A stretch of DNA of 64,000 bases from a virus, in the IMG/VR virus record IMGVR_UViG_3300031772_000002, positions 1-64,000 of that record; one strand, 5' to 3'. The translations under genes and the position numbers were made by a program. The notes under the pieces are model-generated. The model did not search any database. It saw only the letters and a list, made by a program, of their open reading frames with translations, and was not told where the DNA came from. Shown piece by piece: positions 40,967 through 50,615 of the stretch. Position 1 is the stretch's first letter, and every line of letters begins with the position of its first letter.

Positions 40967-41437
40967 ATGACATTAAGTGAATATAGAGTAGCTTTAAAAA
41001 ACTTTATTAAAGATCACGATATATTAAATAGATTAATAGAGTTTAAAGAAGAAAATTCAAGTAATGAATTGGATATGTATATCCATATGGCATTGGGTTT
41101 TTTAAATTCTACACCTCCAATGATTCAATCATATACTATATCTACATTTCCATTGCCATCTTTACTTATACACCAAGCATCAATTGAATGTTTAATTTCT
41201 AATGGTATAGTAATGGCTCGTAACGATCTTGCTTATAACAACGGTGGAATAAATGTAAAAATTTCTGATGGAACTCGATATCTACAGCAATTACAAACTT
41301 TATATGCTGTTGCTGATAAAGAAATAGATGTTTTAACTAAAATAAAAATAGCAATAAATATAAATGCAGGATGGGGAGGTGTTGCCTCTCCATATGCATC
41401 TTTGCATGGTTTAGAAGGAACTGTTATTGACGATTAA
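40967..41437 (+). CDS. Putative head-tail connector protein, 156 aa
   Basis: ATG 40967 with AGGATAA upstream is preferred to TTG 40949, which lies next to the terminator T-run. Helical N-terminal half, then PPMIQSYTISTFPLPSLLIHQ and a C-terminal VKISDGTRYLQQLQTLYA segment. Adaptor and connector proteins occur at this position behind the capsid gene. No firm family match. Confidence 0.5.
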   Translation: MTLSEYRVALKNFIKDHDILNRLIEFKEENSSNELDMYIHMALGFLNSTPPMIQSYTISTFPLPSLLIHQASIECLISNGIVMARNDLAYNNGGINVKISDGTRYLQQLQTLYAVADKEIDVLTKIKIAININAGWGGVASPYASLHGLEGTVIDD

Positions 41438-41452
41438 TAAAAGGGGAGATGT

Positions 41453-42292
41453 ATGGAAAAAGTAAAAATTGTTATTGAAGATCTTCAAAAAATTGCTGAA
41501 ATGGGTAATATTTTAAATGCATTATTAAAATTAGCTGCTAAGGATGAAGAATCTAATTTTAATGAAAAATCAAATAAAGATAAGAAAAATGAAGATAGCA
41601 CTACAGATAATGAAGAAGGTGAAAGTGCTGAGGGCGAATCTACTGAAGAAGAACCTGTTGAAGATGTGGCCCAGGAAGAACAAGAAGTTGAACAACCTAT
41701 AGTTGACGCTCAAGTACCTCAAGAAACTAACACTCCTGCTCCTCAAGAAATAGGTGCTATGTCAGCAAGGGCATTTCTTGGTCCTGAAGTTTTTAATATG
41801 GCTATGCAAGGAAATCCAAATGCGCAAGATTTAATAGGTCGTGTAGCTGCTCATATTGCACAGGTTGGAACAGATTCAGCATCAAATCAAATGGATCAAA
41901 TGATTCAACAGCAATCTATGTCACAAAATGAAGGATATGCAGCCACTCCTGATGGTTATGCTCCACAAGAAGGTGGAGTAATAGATCCTAACGCTGTTCC
42001 GGTGGATCAAAATGGTGTTCCTATAGATCAAAATGCTATTCCTGTAAATTCAAATGTAGCACAGGGAGTTGTAACTCCTGAAGAAGATGTTGCTAATGAT
42101 ATAGTTCCTCCAGCAGCGCCTTCTAAAGCTTCTACAGGTTCATCTATTAAACCAAATTCAGTTAATGGTAGTCAAGTAGCATCTCAAGATCAAAATGCGG
42201 TAAAAGGCCCAGTAAACGTTAATGGGGTGAATATGTATGATGAAGAAACAGTAGCTAAATTAATTGAATTGGCTAAACAAGGACAAATTTAA
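41453..42292 (+). CDS. Acidic low-complexity virion-module protein, 279 aa
   Basis: AGGGGAG precedes the ATG. The N-terminus DLQKIAEMGNILNALLKLAA matches the KIA-type motif; then follows a Glu-rich, Pro/Gln-rich, largely disordered body with a short VPVDQNGVPIDQNAIPV repeat. The C-end NMYDEETVAKLIELAKQG is helical. Likely structural; could be a flexible tether or scaffold. Not recognised. Confidence 0.5.
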   Translation: MEKVKIVIEDLQKIAEMGNILNALLKLAAKDEESNFNEKSNKDKKNEDSTTDNEEGESAEGESTEEEPVEDVAQEEQEVEQPIVDAQVPQETNTPAPQEIGAMSARAFLGPEVFNMAMQGNPNAQDLIGRVAAHIAQVGTDSASNQMDQMIQQQSMSQNEGYAATPDGYAPQEGGVIDPNAVPVDQNGVPIDQNAIPVNSNVAQGVVTPEEDVANDIVPPAAPSKASTGSSIKPNSVNGSQVASQDQNAVKGPVNVNGVNMYDEETVAKLIELAKQGQI

Positions 42293-42324
42293 CAGGTAAA
42301 TTTAACTAGGTTTAAAGTTAAGTA

Positions 42325-42909
42325 ATGGAACAAAAAATAACAAAAAATTTTTCTTTTTATGAGTTTGCACCCAATCTGTTTGGTAAGGGTTGGGTTCCTG
42401 ATAGTAAATATTTGCAGTTATTAATTGTTAATCTTGCAAATAATATGCAAATAGTAAGAGATGCCATGCCTGTAAATTCATCTATTAGCATTTCATCAGG
42501 AGTAAGAAATAAAGAAGATTATGATAGACTTGTTTCAAATGGATACAATCCATCGGAAACAAGTGATCATAATTATGGTAATGCTGTATTGTTAAAATAT
42601 GGATCTGATAAATATTTAAAATATGGACCAACTTATAACTTTTCAGTTGGAGCGGCTGATTGTGTACCTAATGGAATTACTGCTAAAGAGTTATTCAATT
42701 TAACTATGGATTTAGTCATAAATAATAAATGTAAATTTGGTCAAGTTATTTATGAAAGAGATCCTGTTAGAAGAGTTGAATGGATTCATTTAGGTGGATA
42801 TGCAAAATATTATTTTAATGAATCAATAGTAAATTTAATTGATAAAAAATTATTCTTATCGAGTATAGATAGTGGAAAAACTTATCAAGAAATTAATAAA
42901 CCATTATGA
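42325..42909 (+). CDS. M15-family peptidoglycan peptidase (endolysin or virion enzyme)
   Basis: Zinc peptidase pattern of family M15: ISSGVRNKEDYDR, SDHNYGNAV with zinc ligand His82, VGAADCVPNG with Asp112, and RRVEWIHLGG with His155. 194 aa without signal peptide. M15 enzymes cut D-Ala-D-Ala or L-Ala-D-Glu bonds in the cell wall. Its place among neck and tail genes suggests either a lysis enzyme or a virion-borne hydrolase used at entry. Its stop overlaps the next start by 4 nt. Confidence 0.75.
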   Translation: MEQKITKNFSFYEFAPNLFGKGWVPDSKYLQLLIVNLANNMQIVRDAMPVNSSISISSGVRNKEDYDRLVSNGYNPSETSDHNYGNAVLLKYGSDKYLKYGPTYNFSVGAADCVPNGITAKELFNLTMDLVINNKCKFGQVIYERDPVRRVEWIHLGGYAKYYFNESIVNLIDKKLFLSSIDSGKTYQEINKPL

Positions 42910-43742
42910 TTTTTTCATCAGTAGAAGTCATAAAAACTATAGAAAATGAATTCTTTATAGAATGGGATTTAATTCCAGACGATCCGCCAATTACTGATGA
43001 TTATATAGATAATTATTTTTTTAATATTTATTGGTCTAAACATCCTGAAAATGAATTTGAAACTATTAATGATGTTGACGGGTATCCTATCGAAATTGAT
43101 GGGTATACCGGCCCTTTATCTTATACTCATAGAATTAAACAATACGAATTTAATGTTGATCATTATTATAAAATTTTTGCTGTAAATAAAAATGATCCTA
43201 ATTATAGTTTTTTTTCTAAAGTTGTTTTTATAGGAATGCATTATAATGGTATTCATGATACCATGCGCCACGCTGAGTATATTCTTTATAATATGTATCA
43301 TGGAGAACCATGCAAACTTTACAAAAGAAAAAATACCGGAACAAGATGTAATAAATGTTGGTCCGAAGAAAGACAACAACGAACACTTTCATTTTGTGAT
43401 GTATGTAATAGCACTGGATTTATTTCAGGTTTTTTTTCACCTATTGTAGTTCAAATATCTTTCGGAGCTTCCCATAAAATATCAGTTCCTCAACAAAATT
43501 GGGAAAATGTTTTTCTTCTAAATGAAGCTAGAATGAGTAATTATCCAATTGTTCGTCCAAAAGATTTAATAGTTAATAATGATAATAATAAAAGATTTGT
43601 AATAAGTAAAGTTGATATTACTAAACTTCCAAAATTAAGCGAAAGTTCTGCAATATTATCTAAACAAAATTATATTATAAGTCAGATATTAACTATTGAT
43701 GAAATAGTTAGTAGTGATAATGAATATGATATTATTGTATAG
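42906..43742 (+). CDS. Putative neck/tail virion protein with zinc motif, 278 aa
   Basis: Starts in the end of the M15 gene. The middle holds RCNKCWSEERQQRT followed by FCDVCNSTGF, a four-cysteine zinc site. The N-terminal 130 residues look like a beta-sandwich. Proteins with this cysteine arrangement behind NMYHGEPCKLYKRKN are, as I recall, frequent among phage structural genes, but I know no function. Position suggests neck or tail completion. Confidence 0.5.
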   Translation: MIFSSVEVIKTIENEFFIEWDLIPDDPPITDDYIDNYFFNIYWSKHPENEFETINDVDGYPIEIDGYTGPLSYTHRIKQYEFNVDHYYKIFAVNKNDPNYSFFSKVVFIGMHYNGIHDTMRHAEYILYNMYHGEPCKLYKRKNTGTRCNKCWSEERQQRTLSFCDVCNSTGFISGFFSPIVVQISFGASHKISVPQQNWENVFLLNEARMSNYPIVRPKDLIVNNDNNKRFVISKVDITKLPKLSESSAILSKQNYIISQILTIDEIVSSDNEYDIIV

Positions 43743-43751
43743 GAGTTGACT

Positions 43752-44249
43752 ATGATTGATAACGAAAGAGAACTTGGAAAAATACAACAACAATTAGACA
43801 CTGCTGTAGAAAATATTACTTTATTACGAGATAATATTACTTTATTATTTAATAAATTAGATTCTGATTCTAAAGATACAATAAAAGAAATAGCTAAGGT
43901 TTATGAATCAGTAAATATTCATTTGCATTCATTATCTAATAAAATAGAAAATAATTCTAAGGAAACAGTTAAAGAAATTTCTAAAATTTATTCATCCCTA
44001 AATTCGCATTTGAACGTAACAAAAGAAAAAAGAGAAAATTGTGAGAAATTATTTACCTTGTTTGAAAATAGATTAAATGAACATGAAATTAAAATAGATG
44101 ATATTGATACTAACCAGCAAAGGATTGATACTAATATTGATATTTCTTTTAAAGCGGTAAAAGTTTTTGTTAGTATAATAAGTTTTATTGCTTTATTAAT
44201 AAGTATAGCATCAATGGCTATAACTTTTTTCAAGTTAATTCATAATTAA
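43752..44249 (+). CDS. Coiled-coil protein with C-terminal membrane segment, 165 aa
   Basis: GGAG precedes ATG 43752, and an upstream TTG is rejected. About 130 residues of coiled coil (heptads with repeated KETVKEISKIYSS and KDTIKEIAKVYES units) end in one hydrophobic helix, VSIISFIALLISIASMAITF. This layout resembles XhlA-type lysis accessory proteins or a holin partner, and the M15 peptidase lies two genes upstream. A structural role cannot be excluded. Confidence 0.5.
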   Translation: MIDNERELGKIQQQLDTAVENITLLRDNITLLFNKLDSDSKDTIKEIAKVYESVNIHLHSLSNKIENNSKETVKEISKIYSSLNSHLNVTKEKRENCEKLFTLFENRLNEHEIKIDDIDTNQQRIDTNIDISFKAVKVFVSIISFIALLISIASMAITFFKLIHN

Positions 44250-44308
44250 ATTTAATAACAATTTGTTTATTTTATCTTTATAGCTTATATTTATGTTGAA
44301 GGATCAGG

Positions 44309-45238
44309 ATGTCATCAGTATTAAAAAAATTTCCATTGGCTCTTATAAGTGATGCATTTATAAGTTATATACAATGGATGTTTGGAAATGAAGAGAAGGT
44401 TCCTGAATACTATAGATGGATTGCAGATGATAGGTTAAGTAAAATTCGTATATCATCACCATTTGTTATAGATAATCAAAAACCAATGAGTGCCCCATTT
44501 ATAGTAGTTGAAAGAAGTGGTTTTACATTTCAACATAATATTATAAATGATGTTAAGTCTGGATCAGAAAATACATTTGAACAAATAGAACAGGTGGTAA
44601 TATTAGATGGATTTATTAATATTATATGTGGTTCGCGGGTTGGGTCTGAGGCTTCATCATTAGCTAATTTTTTAGCTATTAATTTACAATCTGATAGACA
44701 TGGAATTATGGATGCTTTAAAATTTTTACGTAATATGAATTGTGTTGATATTGGACCTGAAACACCTGTAGTTATTAATACTGAAGTAAGAAGATATGAA
44801 GTTGTATTGCGTATTTCTGCATCAATACAACTTGGGTGGTTAAACGTATTAAGAGAGCCTGAATTATGGAATTCAGTATCTATATTTGCAGTAAATAAAG
44901 AATCTACAACATTTTCTGAAAATGGAGTGGTTGAAAAAGATAAAGATATATTGTATGATAATAGTAAAAGTTTTGGATTTGAAGAAGATGATGATCCAAG
45001 ACTAAATGAAAAAGAATTATCAAATGGATATTATTATATTAAATTTAATGAAAATCCACAGTTATATCCTATTGATAGTATAAAAGATAAAAATACATTA
45101 AAATTATTAACTCATAATGATTATAATGAACCTATACCATGGGTAGCTCCTGATAATGCTGATGATGTTAAATATGAATTATATTGGAATTGTATACATT
45201 TAACAGGCGAAATACCAAATAATAACCAAGGAGAATAG
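44309..45238 (+). CDS. Putative tail terminator/neck protein, 309 aa
   Basis: Directly upstream of the sheath gene, whose ribosome site overlaps its stop. Residues 1-200 form a mixed alpha/beta body (LILDG-like GFINIICGSRVGSEASSLA, helix HGIMDALKFLRNM, then strands VVLRISASIQLGW), similar in outline to tail-completion proteins. The last 80 residues are polar. Role inferred from order. Confidence 0.5.
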   Translation: MSSVLKKFPLALISDAFISYIQWMFGNEEKVPEYYRWIADDRLSKIRISSPFVIDNQKPMSAPFIVVERSGFTFQHNIINDVKSGSENTFEQIEQVVILDGFINIICGSRVGSEASSLANFLAINLQSDRHGIMDALKFLRNMNCVDIGPETPVVINTEVRRYEVVLRISASIQLGWLNVLREPELWNSVSIFAVNKESTTFSENGVVEKDKDILYDNSKSFGFEEDDDPRLNEKELSNGYYYIKFNENPQLYPIDSIKDKNTLKLLTHNDYNEPIPWVAPDNADDVKYELYWNCIHLTGEIPNNNQGE

Positions 45239-45241
45239 AAA

Positions 45242-47803
45242 ATGGCTACAACATATCAAGGACCAAATGTTTCAGTAACTCAACAGTTTGTTACAAGTCC
45301 AGGCGCAATTGCTGTGGAAGATATTCCATCTGCAATAGTTGCTACTGCATTTGATGTGTATCTTAATGAATTGATTGGATCATCATATGGAATTAAAGAT
45401 AATGTTTTAGAATGGGGTGTTGAAAAAGTAGTATATAATAAAGATGTTATTAATAAAAGAGCATACGATTTTTATCCTGTAAAAGTAAAAGGATCTTCAC
45501 CATTTGGAAATATTGATCTTGATATAGATAGTGATAATATATCAGAAGATGGTATTTCTATTGGATATGATGATAATTATACAGTTCCAAACACAGAACA
45601 AGTAGAAGGGGAATGCGAAGGTATAATTCCTTATTATAGAAAAGAAGGGGTTTCAGGTGAAGTTAAAATTCTTGCTTCTGATCTTAAAACGATTTTAATT
45701 ACTGACGGAGCTGTAGTTACTTCAAAAATTAAAACAGGTCAAAATGTTTTTATTAATATTAGTGATGCTTGGACATTTGTAGGAACGGTTGCTAATATTA
45801 GTACCGACGAAACAAAAATAAATCTTCAAAAAGCTTATTCTGCTGCTATACTTAATGGTGAAGGAATTGTTGTTGGAGCTCATAATGTTTCGACTATTGA
45901 TATTCCTAATACATTGTATGATGTAAATGCGAAATTTGTAACTAATAAAGTTAAAATTGGAGATGTATTATATTTATCATCATTAGCAATTTCAGATTCA
46001 ATAGATACTCCAATTCAAGTAAGCGTAACTTCAGTATTAAATGAAAATACATTAAAATTTAATACTATTCCGCTTGATACAGGCAGGGTTGATTATTCAT
46101 TTACTCAATACAAGGCATTTGAACAAACTCCATTTTCTACTCTTTATTTAAGTTATTATACCATTAAAAGATATCTTGGATTTTCTCAAAACTATGGATT
46201 AAAACTCGTTGGCGACGCTTCAATTGTAGAGAAAATAAATGATTATTCATTTAGTATTACAGACACTGGCGGGTTAGCTCCAGTGCTTTCTGCAGGAGAT
46301 TTATTTTTAGTAACTACTGCCATTATAGATGATGGTGTTGACGAACGTACTATTGACAATATAAGATTATATCGTATTAATACTATTGTTAAAAGTGGTG
46401 AAGTTTATACTATCACTACAAATTCAGTTATATATAAATCGGTAGTGTCTCCTAATGATACTAAGTTTATTACCGGAGATTTTTTAACTGCATGGCATCC
46501 TAAAATTGAAAGTGATATTCTTTCTGATTTTCGTGCAGTAAGAACTGAAGAAATTGGAGTTGTAAAACGTATCGCAAGTTTGAAAGATATTACCGATGCG
46601 TGGTCAAATGATGGTAGTATTAATTTACATAATGAGTTGGCTTTTATGGCTTCTGCAGCTTTTTCTCAATCAGGACAACAAGTTTTATATGGTGTTCATG
46701 TTGATGCTACTGAAAATAATCTATCTGAACAATATGCAGAAGCTCTTGAGGAGCTTAAACTTTATGATGTATATAGCCATACATTTGGAACTACCGATGT
46801 GGGTGTTAATGCTCTTGCGGGGCCATATTGTGATGAACAGTCTGAACCTTACGAAGGTCATGAACGTATTGCCACTGTAGTTTATGATGAAAATGATATT
46901 TATTTAATGGGATCAGATGATGGCAGTATTGATGAATCTACAGGAGTTATAACTATAAATGGATCCTTTGATCCTGTTTCTGCTGGAATAACAGTTAATG
47001 ACATTGTTGAAATATATGATGTTGATGGTGAACTTGTTACAACTGTTAATGTTATTGCAACTCCAGATTCAGAAACTCCTTTTGAAATACAAACAGATTA
47101 TAGTGGAGATTCAATAACTACTCCAAGTTTTAAATTCATGAGTGGACGAAAAGATAATCAAGCAATTAAAATAGCCGCTATAGATTATGGGAATCGTAGA
47201 GTTAAAGTGTTGTGGCCAGGATGGTTTTATGGATATTATAATAGTATCCAGTATCTTCTTCCTCCATATTATATCTCTGCAGCAATTGTTGGATTGGATT
47301 CAGGAGTAGTAGTTTCTCAATCATTTACAAATATGAATTTTAGCATACCAGGAATAGCTAATATTTCATTAAAAACAAATCATTATTTTAAGAAATCTCA
47401 ACTTGATGAAATTGGAGGCAGTGGAGTTGATGTTATGATTCAGGATGTATCTCCAAGCCAATCAATTAAGTCAAGACATGATTTAACTTCAAATATGGAT
47501 GCTGTAGAATATAGAGAGCATTCTATTACTAAACAGGCGGATGTTGCTGCGAAAACATTACGATCAGCTATAAATCCATATGTTGGAAAGTATAATATTA
47601 CTAACGATTTATTGAAATTTATAGCGTCTGTATGTGGAATAGTATCAACAACACTTACCAGAAAAGGAATTTTGCAATCACTTTATGTAAAATCAATTGC
47701 TCGTGATGAAGTTATTGCTGATAAAATTAATATTGTATGCGAAGCAACTGTATTTGTTGCGGGTAATTATTATGACATTACATTGATTATTAAATCACGT
47801 TAA
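45242..47803 (+). CDS. Contractile tail sheath protein
   Basis: 853 aa, AAGGAG ribosome site. The N-terminus (PNVSVTQQFVTSPGAIAVED) and the C-terminal domain (DLLKFIASVCGIVSTTLTRKGILQSL, then VIADKINIVCEATVFVAG ending in DITLIIKSR) match tail sheath architecture, in which the end strands link neighbouring subunits. Longer than the roughly 500-700 aa usual for sheaths, with extra surface domains in the first 400 residues. It marks the phage as a myovirus. Confidence 0.8.
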   Translation: MATTYQGPNVSVTQQFVTSPGAIAVEDIPSAIVATAFDVYLNELIGSSYGIKDNVLEWGVEKVVYNKDVINKRAYDFYPVKVKGSSPFGNIDLDIDSDNISEDGISIGYDDNYTVPNTEQVEGECEGIIPYYRKEGVSGEVKILASDLKTILITDGAVVTSKIKTGQNVFINISDAWTFVGTVANISTDETKINLQKAYSAAILNGEGIVVGAHNVSTIDIPNTLYDVNAKFVTNKVKIGDVLYLSSLAISDSIDTPIQVSVTSVLNENTLKFNTIPLDTGRVDYSFTQYKAFEQTPFSTLYLSYYTIKRYLGFSQNYGLKLVGDASIVEKINDYSFSITDTGGLAPVLSAGDLFLVTTAIIDDGVDERTIDNIRLYRINTIVKSGEVYTITTNSVIYKSVVSPNDTKFITGDFLTAWHPKIESDILSDFRAVRTEEIGVVKRIASLKDITDAWSNDGSINLHNELAFMASAAFSQSGQQVLYGVHVDATENNLSEQYAEALEELKLYDVYSHTFGTTDVGVNALAGPYCDEQSEPYEGHERIATVVYDENDIYLMGSDDGSIDESTGVITINGSFDPVSAGITVNDIVEIYDVDGELVTTVNVIATPDSETPFEIQTDYSGDSITTPSFKFMSGRKDNQAIKIAAIDYGNRRVKVLWPGWFYGYYNSIQYLLPPYYISAAIVGLDSGVVVSQSFTNMNFSIPGIANISLKTNHYFKKSQLDEIGGSGVDVMIQDVSPSQSIKSRHDLTSNMDAVEYREHSITKQADVAAKTLRSAINPYVGKYNITNDLLKFIASVCGIVSTTLTRKGILQSLYVKSIARDEVIADKINIVCEATVFVAGNYYDITLIIKSR

Positions 47804-47844
47804 TATATATATATATAAATTGAAATAATCTAGGAGGAAATTTT

Positions 47845-48639
47845 ATGGGAAACCCTATTAATTTAGATAGCTTAGTTGATCTTAGTGGTGGGTGGGATTG
47901 GAAAAATAAACATGTCTCACAGGCTTATATTGACAAGACAGGATTTCAAGCTAACAAACAAGGTATAGCTATAAACGATATAGTTGAATCTGGAACTGTT
48001 TTAATATGTGCAGGACCTGCTGATTTTGAGCAAGCTCTTTCAGGATCTGTAGGTATTAGAATAGTTCCAATAGGTCTTGTTGACACTGCTCAAATAAGTA
48101 TGTCTAAACCACTTAGTAGAATATTTGAAATTGGCTCTCGATTAAGTTATTTAATACCAGGGAAAACTGTTGGAGCCATAAATATGAGTAGAGTGTTTTT
48201 TGATGGCGCCAATATATTAAAAGCTTTATATATGGGAGAGGTAAAGGCTGATTATTCTACTGTAGATAAAAAGTTTGCTAAATTTATGTCTAATAAATAT
48301 TTAGACTCTTCAGGTAATGAAAGTTATCAAGAGTTTGAACCAATAGGTTCTGGTCAAATGTCTATAAATTTAGCTTCTTCATTTTTTGATCAACCAACTG
48401 GACTTGCCTTTTACTTTAAAGATCAGCAAAGTGATACGGTAAGTCAAATTTATTTTGAAGGATGCAGAATCAGTACTCATCAACTTGGTATTTCAGCAGC
48501 AATGAATGTGTTGTCTGAGGGAGTATCTATTGAATTTATTAGAGTTAGGCCAATTAATACAGCAGCTTCGTATGATTATATAAAAGGTACAAATCTTGCT
48601 GATGTTAATATCATATCTCCTTTAATTAATAAAGGATAG
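47845..48639 (+). CDS. Putative tail tube protein, 264 aa
   Basis: AGGAGG ribosome site. Beta-rich with VGIRIVPIGLVDTAQISMSK, SRIFEIGSRLSYLIPGK and a C-terminal ISTHQLGISAAMNVLSEGVS. Gene order sheath then tube is the rule in myoviruses, and size fits. Expected to be abundant, in line with its strong ribosome site and following terminator. Confidence 0.7.
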   Translation: MGNPINLDSLVDLSGGWDWKNKHVSQAYIDKTGFQANKQGIAINDIVESGTVLICAGPADFEQALSGSVGIRIVPIGLVDTAQISMSKPLSRIFEIGSRLSYLIPGKTVGAINMSRVFFDGANILKALYMGEVKADYSTVDKKFAKFMSNKYLDSSGNESYQEFEPIGSGQMSINLASSFFDQPTGLAFYFKDQQSDTVSQIYFEGCRISTHQLGISAAMNVLSEGVSIEFIRVRPINTAASYDYIKGTNLADVNIISPLINKG

Positions 48640-48665
48640 TAATTTTAGTGAATTTAATAGCTAAA

Positions 48666-48695
48666 AAAAAGGTCACTTAAAATGTGGCCTTTTTA
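48666..48695 (+). terminator. Terminator of the tail operon
   Basis: AAAAGGTCAC pairs with GTGGCCTTTT (one G-T pair) around an 8-nt loop; T-run follows. It ends the plus-strand tail transcript. Confidence 0.8.
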
Positions 48696-48705
48696 GTCTT
48701 ACCTT

Positions 48706-48850
48706 AAATTGATTAGATGGCTCTATTCGGAAGAGTCACATCCATCATTTCCCAACGTCTTGGTGGTAACATCAGATCCGCGACGCGGCGCCACACCAAC
48801 GGAACCAGAAGTCGTTGCTCCTTGGGCTTTTGGCAGTCGCCATCGATTTA
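48706..48850. ncRNA. GC-rich folded island, candidate structured RNA
   Basis: This 145-nt stretch is near 50% GC or more inside very AT-rich DNA. Pairings on the plus strand: GATGG/CCATC with inner CTCT/AGAG (48715-48751), CCGCG/CGCGG with a one-nt loop (48778-48788), and TTGGTGG paired with CCACACCAA over it, with one bulge. A 71-codon frame crosses it but has no ribosome site, begins at the terminator and looks unlike any protein, so coding is doubted. It lies after the tail terminator in a convergent region. No known RNA family is recognised. Confidence 0.45.
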
Positions 48851-48914
48851 ATATCCTCCAAGTTGATAAATTTCTCTTATACACCTATTCTGTTATAACT
48901 TGGAGGATATTAAA
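48847..48914. repeat. 18-bp perfect inverted repeat, 32-nt loop
   Basis: 48847-48864 and 48897-48914 are exact complements (left arm TTTAATATCCTCCAAGTT). A further stem GAATGGAG/CTCCATTC lies at about 48926-48945. Could be a processing stem for a transcript, or a binding site. Confidence 0.8.
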
Positions 48915-49060
48915 TAAAAATTGAAGAATGGAGAAACTCCATTCTATTCAACTCTAAGACTTGTACAAACTTCACTTGATTCGATATAATACTTATAGAA
49001 TTGAACTCCCAGACCGTGGAGGATTATCCTACTAACTAATAAAATTACTCCTGGTGGGTA

Positions 49061-49134
49061 TTTTTAACTTTCAATTTATATGGTTACATATTTCGCATAT
49101 TATTTTCTGACTAATATAAATTGAAAGTTAAAAA
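49061..49134. terminator. 21-bp perfect inverted repeat, probable bidirectional terminator
   Basis: 49061-49081 and 49114-49134 are exact complements, with T-runs on the left and A-runs on the right, so either transcript ends in a stem plus U tract. It lies between the converging tail operon and the minus-strand accessory block. The whole interval 48640-49209 holds no convincing gene. Confidence 0.7.
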
Positions 49135-49209
49135 AAATAATAAATGGCGATACGCCATTAAAATTTCTTTGTACATTAATATTATTACAAAAAAAACATA
49201 TAAATAACA

Positions 49210-50127
49210 TCAATTGACTTTGTAAGGTTTTGATATTATTTCAGATAATTCTGGACCTTTCCAATATGGTAAAATCCATTGCTTTCTTCTTAAAGTTAAT
49301 TTTTCTCCATAAGCTTGATTTGTCCAATGGCCCCTGACTATAAATCTTTTATCTATAGTTCTATGCTTAGAACTATTTAAAGATTTATAATCTTTTGGAG
49401 TTGTTAAATATATATAAGTATTAGTAATTTTTTTATTTTTACTATTACTTTTAACATTTGTTTTTCGTGTACATATTTTTTGCACACAACCATTGTCAAC
49501 CCTTTCATTAATATACATTACTGTATTATAAAATATATTAACAACTTTTTGAGTTTCATTTTTTGTTATTCTTATGTCCAAATCTTTTGCTATTGGATGT
49601 ATTTGCTTTTCATACATTTCTTTAATAACATTATCTTTTTTTAAATTTAACCAAATATAATCCAGACCAGTATCTATATCTAATATTTTTACACCAGGGA
49701 CTATGGCCGATATTGAAATATCCCATTCAATATTATGAACATAGCCATCAATACTAATTAGTTTAGAATTTTTAGTTGCAGTTTCTTTATCAATATAAAG
49801 AATATTATATACATTTGTTTTTCTTCCATCACTAAAAAATACGTCAAACATTGGGTTTTCGCTTTCTATCATAAAGCACCCAAAAGGATATTGAAAATCA
49901 TTTGGTGTATAATTAAGATTAATATCTGTATTATTAAAAGCTTCAACAAGATCTGATGATAATTTAAAAGTTTTAGATCCTGTCATTTGCCATATTTTTA
50001 TTTTATTTAGTAATGATAAATACATGAATATTAATTCTGCTGTTTTAAAATTTTTACTATATTGATTATATTGATTTAATGAATTGGCAAAATTTTCTAA
50101 TATTTCCATTCTCTTAATTATATTCAT
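49210..50127 (-). CDS. Hypothetical protein with VRGHWTNQAYG motif, 305 aa
   Basis: Soluble, mixed-fold protein. The last 35 residues (VRGHWTNQAYGEKLTLRRKQ then WILPYWKGPE) form a conserved-looking motif that, from memory, ends many phage and plasmid proteins of unknown role. The upstream half is helical. It is the last gene of a minus-strand series that stops at the bidirectional terminator. Confidence 0.6.
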   Translation of the reverse strand: MNIIKRMEILENFANSLNQYNQYSKNFKTAELIFMYLSLLNKIKIWQMTGSKTFKLSSDLVEAFNNTDINLNYTPNDFQYPFGCFMIESENPMFDVFFSDGRKTNVYNILYIDKETATKNSKLISIDGYVHNIEWDISISAIVPGVKILDIDTGLDYIWLNLKKDNVIKEMYEKQIHPIAKDLDIRITKNETQKVVNIFYNTVMYINERVDNGCVQKICTRKTNVKSNSKNKKITNTYIYLTTPKDYKSLNSSKHRTIDKRFIVRGHWTNQAYGEKLTLRRKQWILPYWKGPELSEIISKPYKVN

Positions 50128-50153
50128 TTATTTTCCTTTTGTAAATTTTTTTT

Positions 50154-50525
50154 TTAAATATTTTCTACTATTTCTGTTATATGTATTGGTTCAGTTTCAA
50201 TATTTATTGAGGTATTTTTAATTAATCCTTTCCAATATACCATTCTATCAGTAACACACGCAGTTAATATATCAATAGTTCCATTCCATTTTTTTACCAA
50301 TTCTATGTATTTAAATTGTATATCAATTTCGTCTAAATCATCTTCATAAAAAATTGGAGTAATATCAAAAATTTCTATACAATATGCATTAAGACTTTTT
50401 ACCGCTTCACATAATTTTTTTATTCTATTAACTAGATTTTCATTCATTACAATTAGAGCGCTGTTAGGATAGCCACTGCAATAATGATCAGAAACATAAA
50501 TTCTTTTAATAAAAGTTTTATCCAT
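50154..50525 (-). CDS. Hypothetical protein, 123 aa
   Basis: AAAGGAAT precedes the ATG. Alternating helix and strand predicted from sequence (RIKKLCEAVKSLNAYCIEIF, DEIDIQFKYIELVKKW), no motif recognised. Lies just downstream of the 10-bp hairpin at 50539-50607. Confidence 0.55.
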   Translation of the reverse strand: MDKTFIKRIYVSDHYCSGYPNSALIVMNENLVNRIKKLCEAVKSLNAYCIEIFDITPIFYEDDLDEIDIQFKYIELVKKWNGTIDILTACVTDRMVYWKGLIKNTSINIETEPIHITEIVENI

Positions 50526-50538
50526 TTTATTCCTTTTA

Positions 50539-50607
50539 AAAAGTACGAGTTTTAGTATTAATTGGGGACGAGGTGAGATTATTTAATACATAAAACGTCG
50601 TACTTTT
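50539..50607. repeat. 10-bp inverted repeat with extended pairing
   Basis: AAAAGTACGA (50539-50548) pairs with TCGTACTTTT (50598-50607); inner TTTTA/TAAAA and TATT/AATA extend the stem. The loop carries GGGGACGAGGTGAG. It sits between two minus-strand genes and could be a terminator-attenuator or an RNA element. Confidence 0.55.
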
Positions 50608-50615
50608 AATTTAAT

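Noticed and set aside
48709-48924. 71-codon plus-strand frame over the GC-rich island
   Set aside because: It starts at a terminator without a ribosome site, crosses both arms of an inverted repeat and gives an unconvincing protein; structured RNA explains the composition better.
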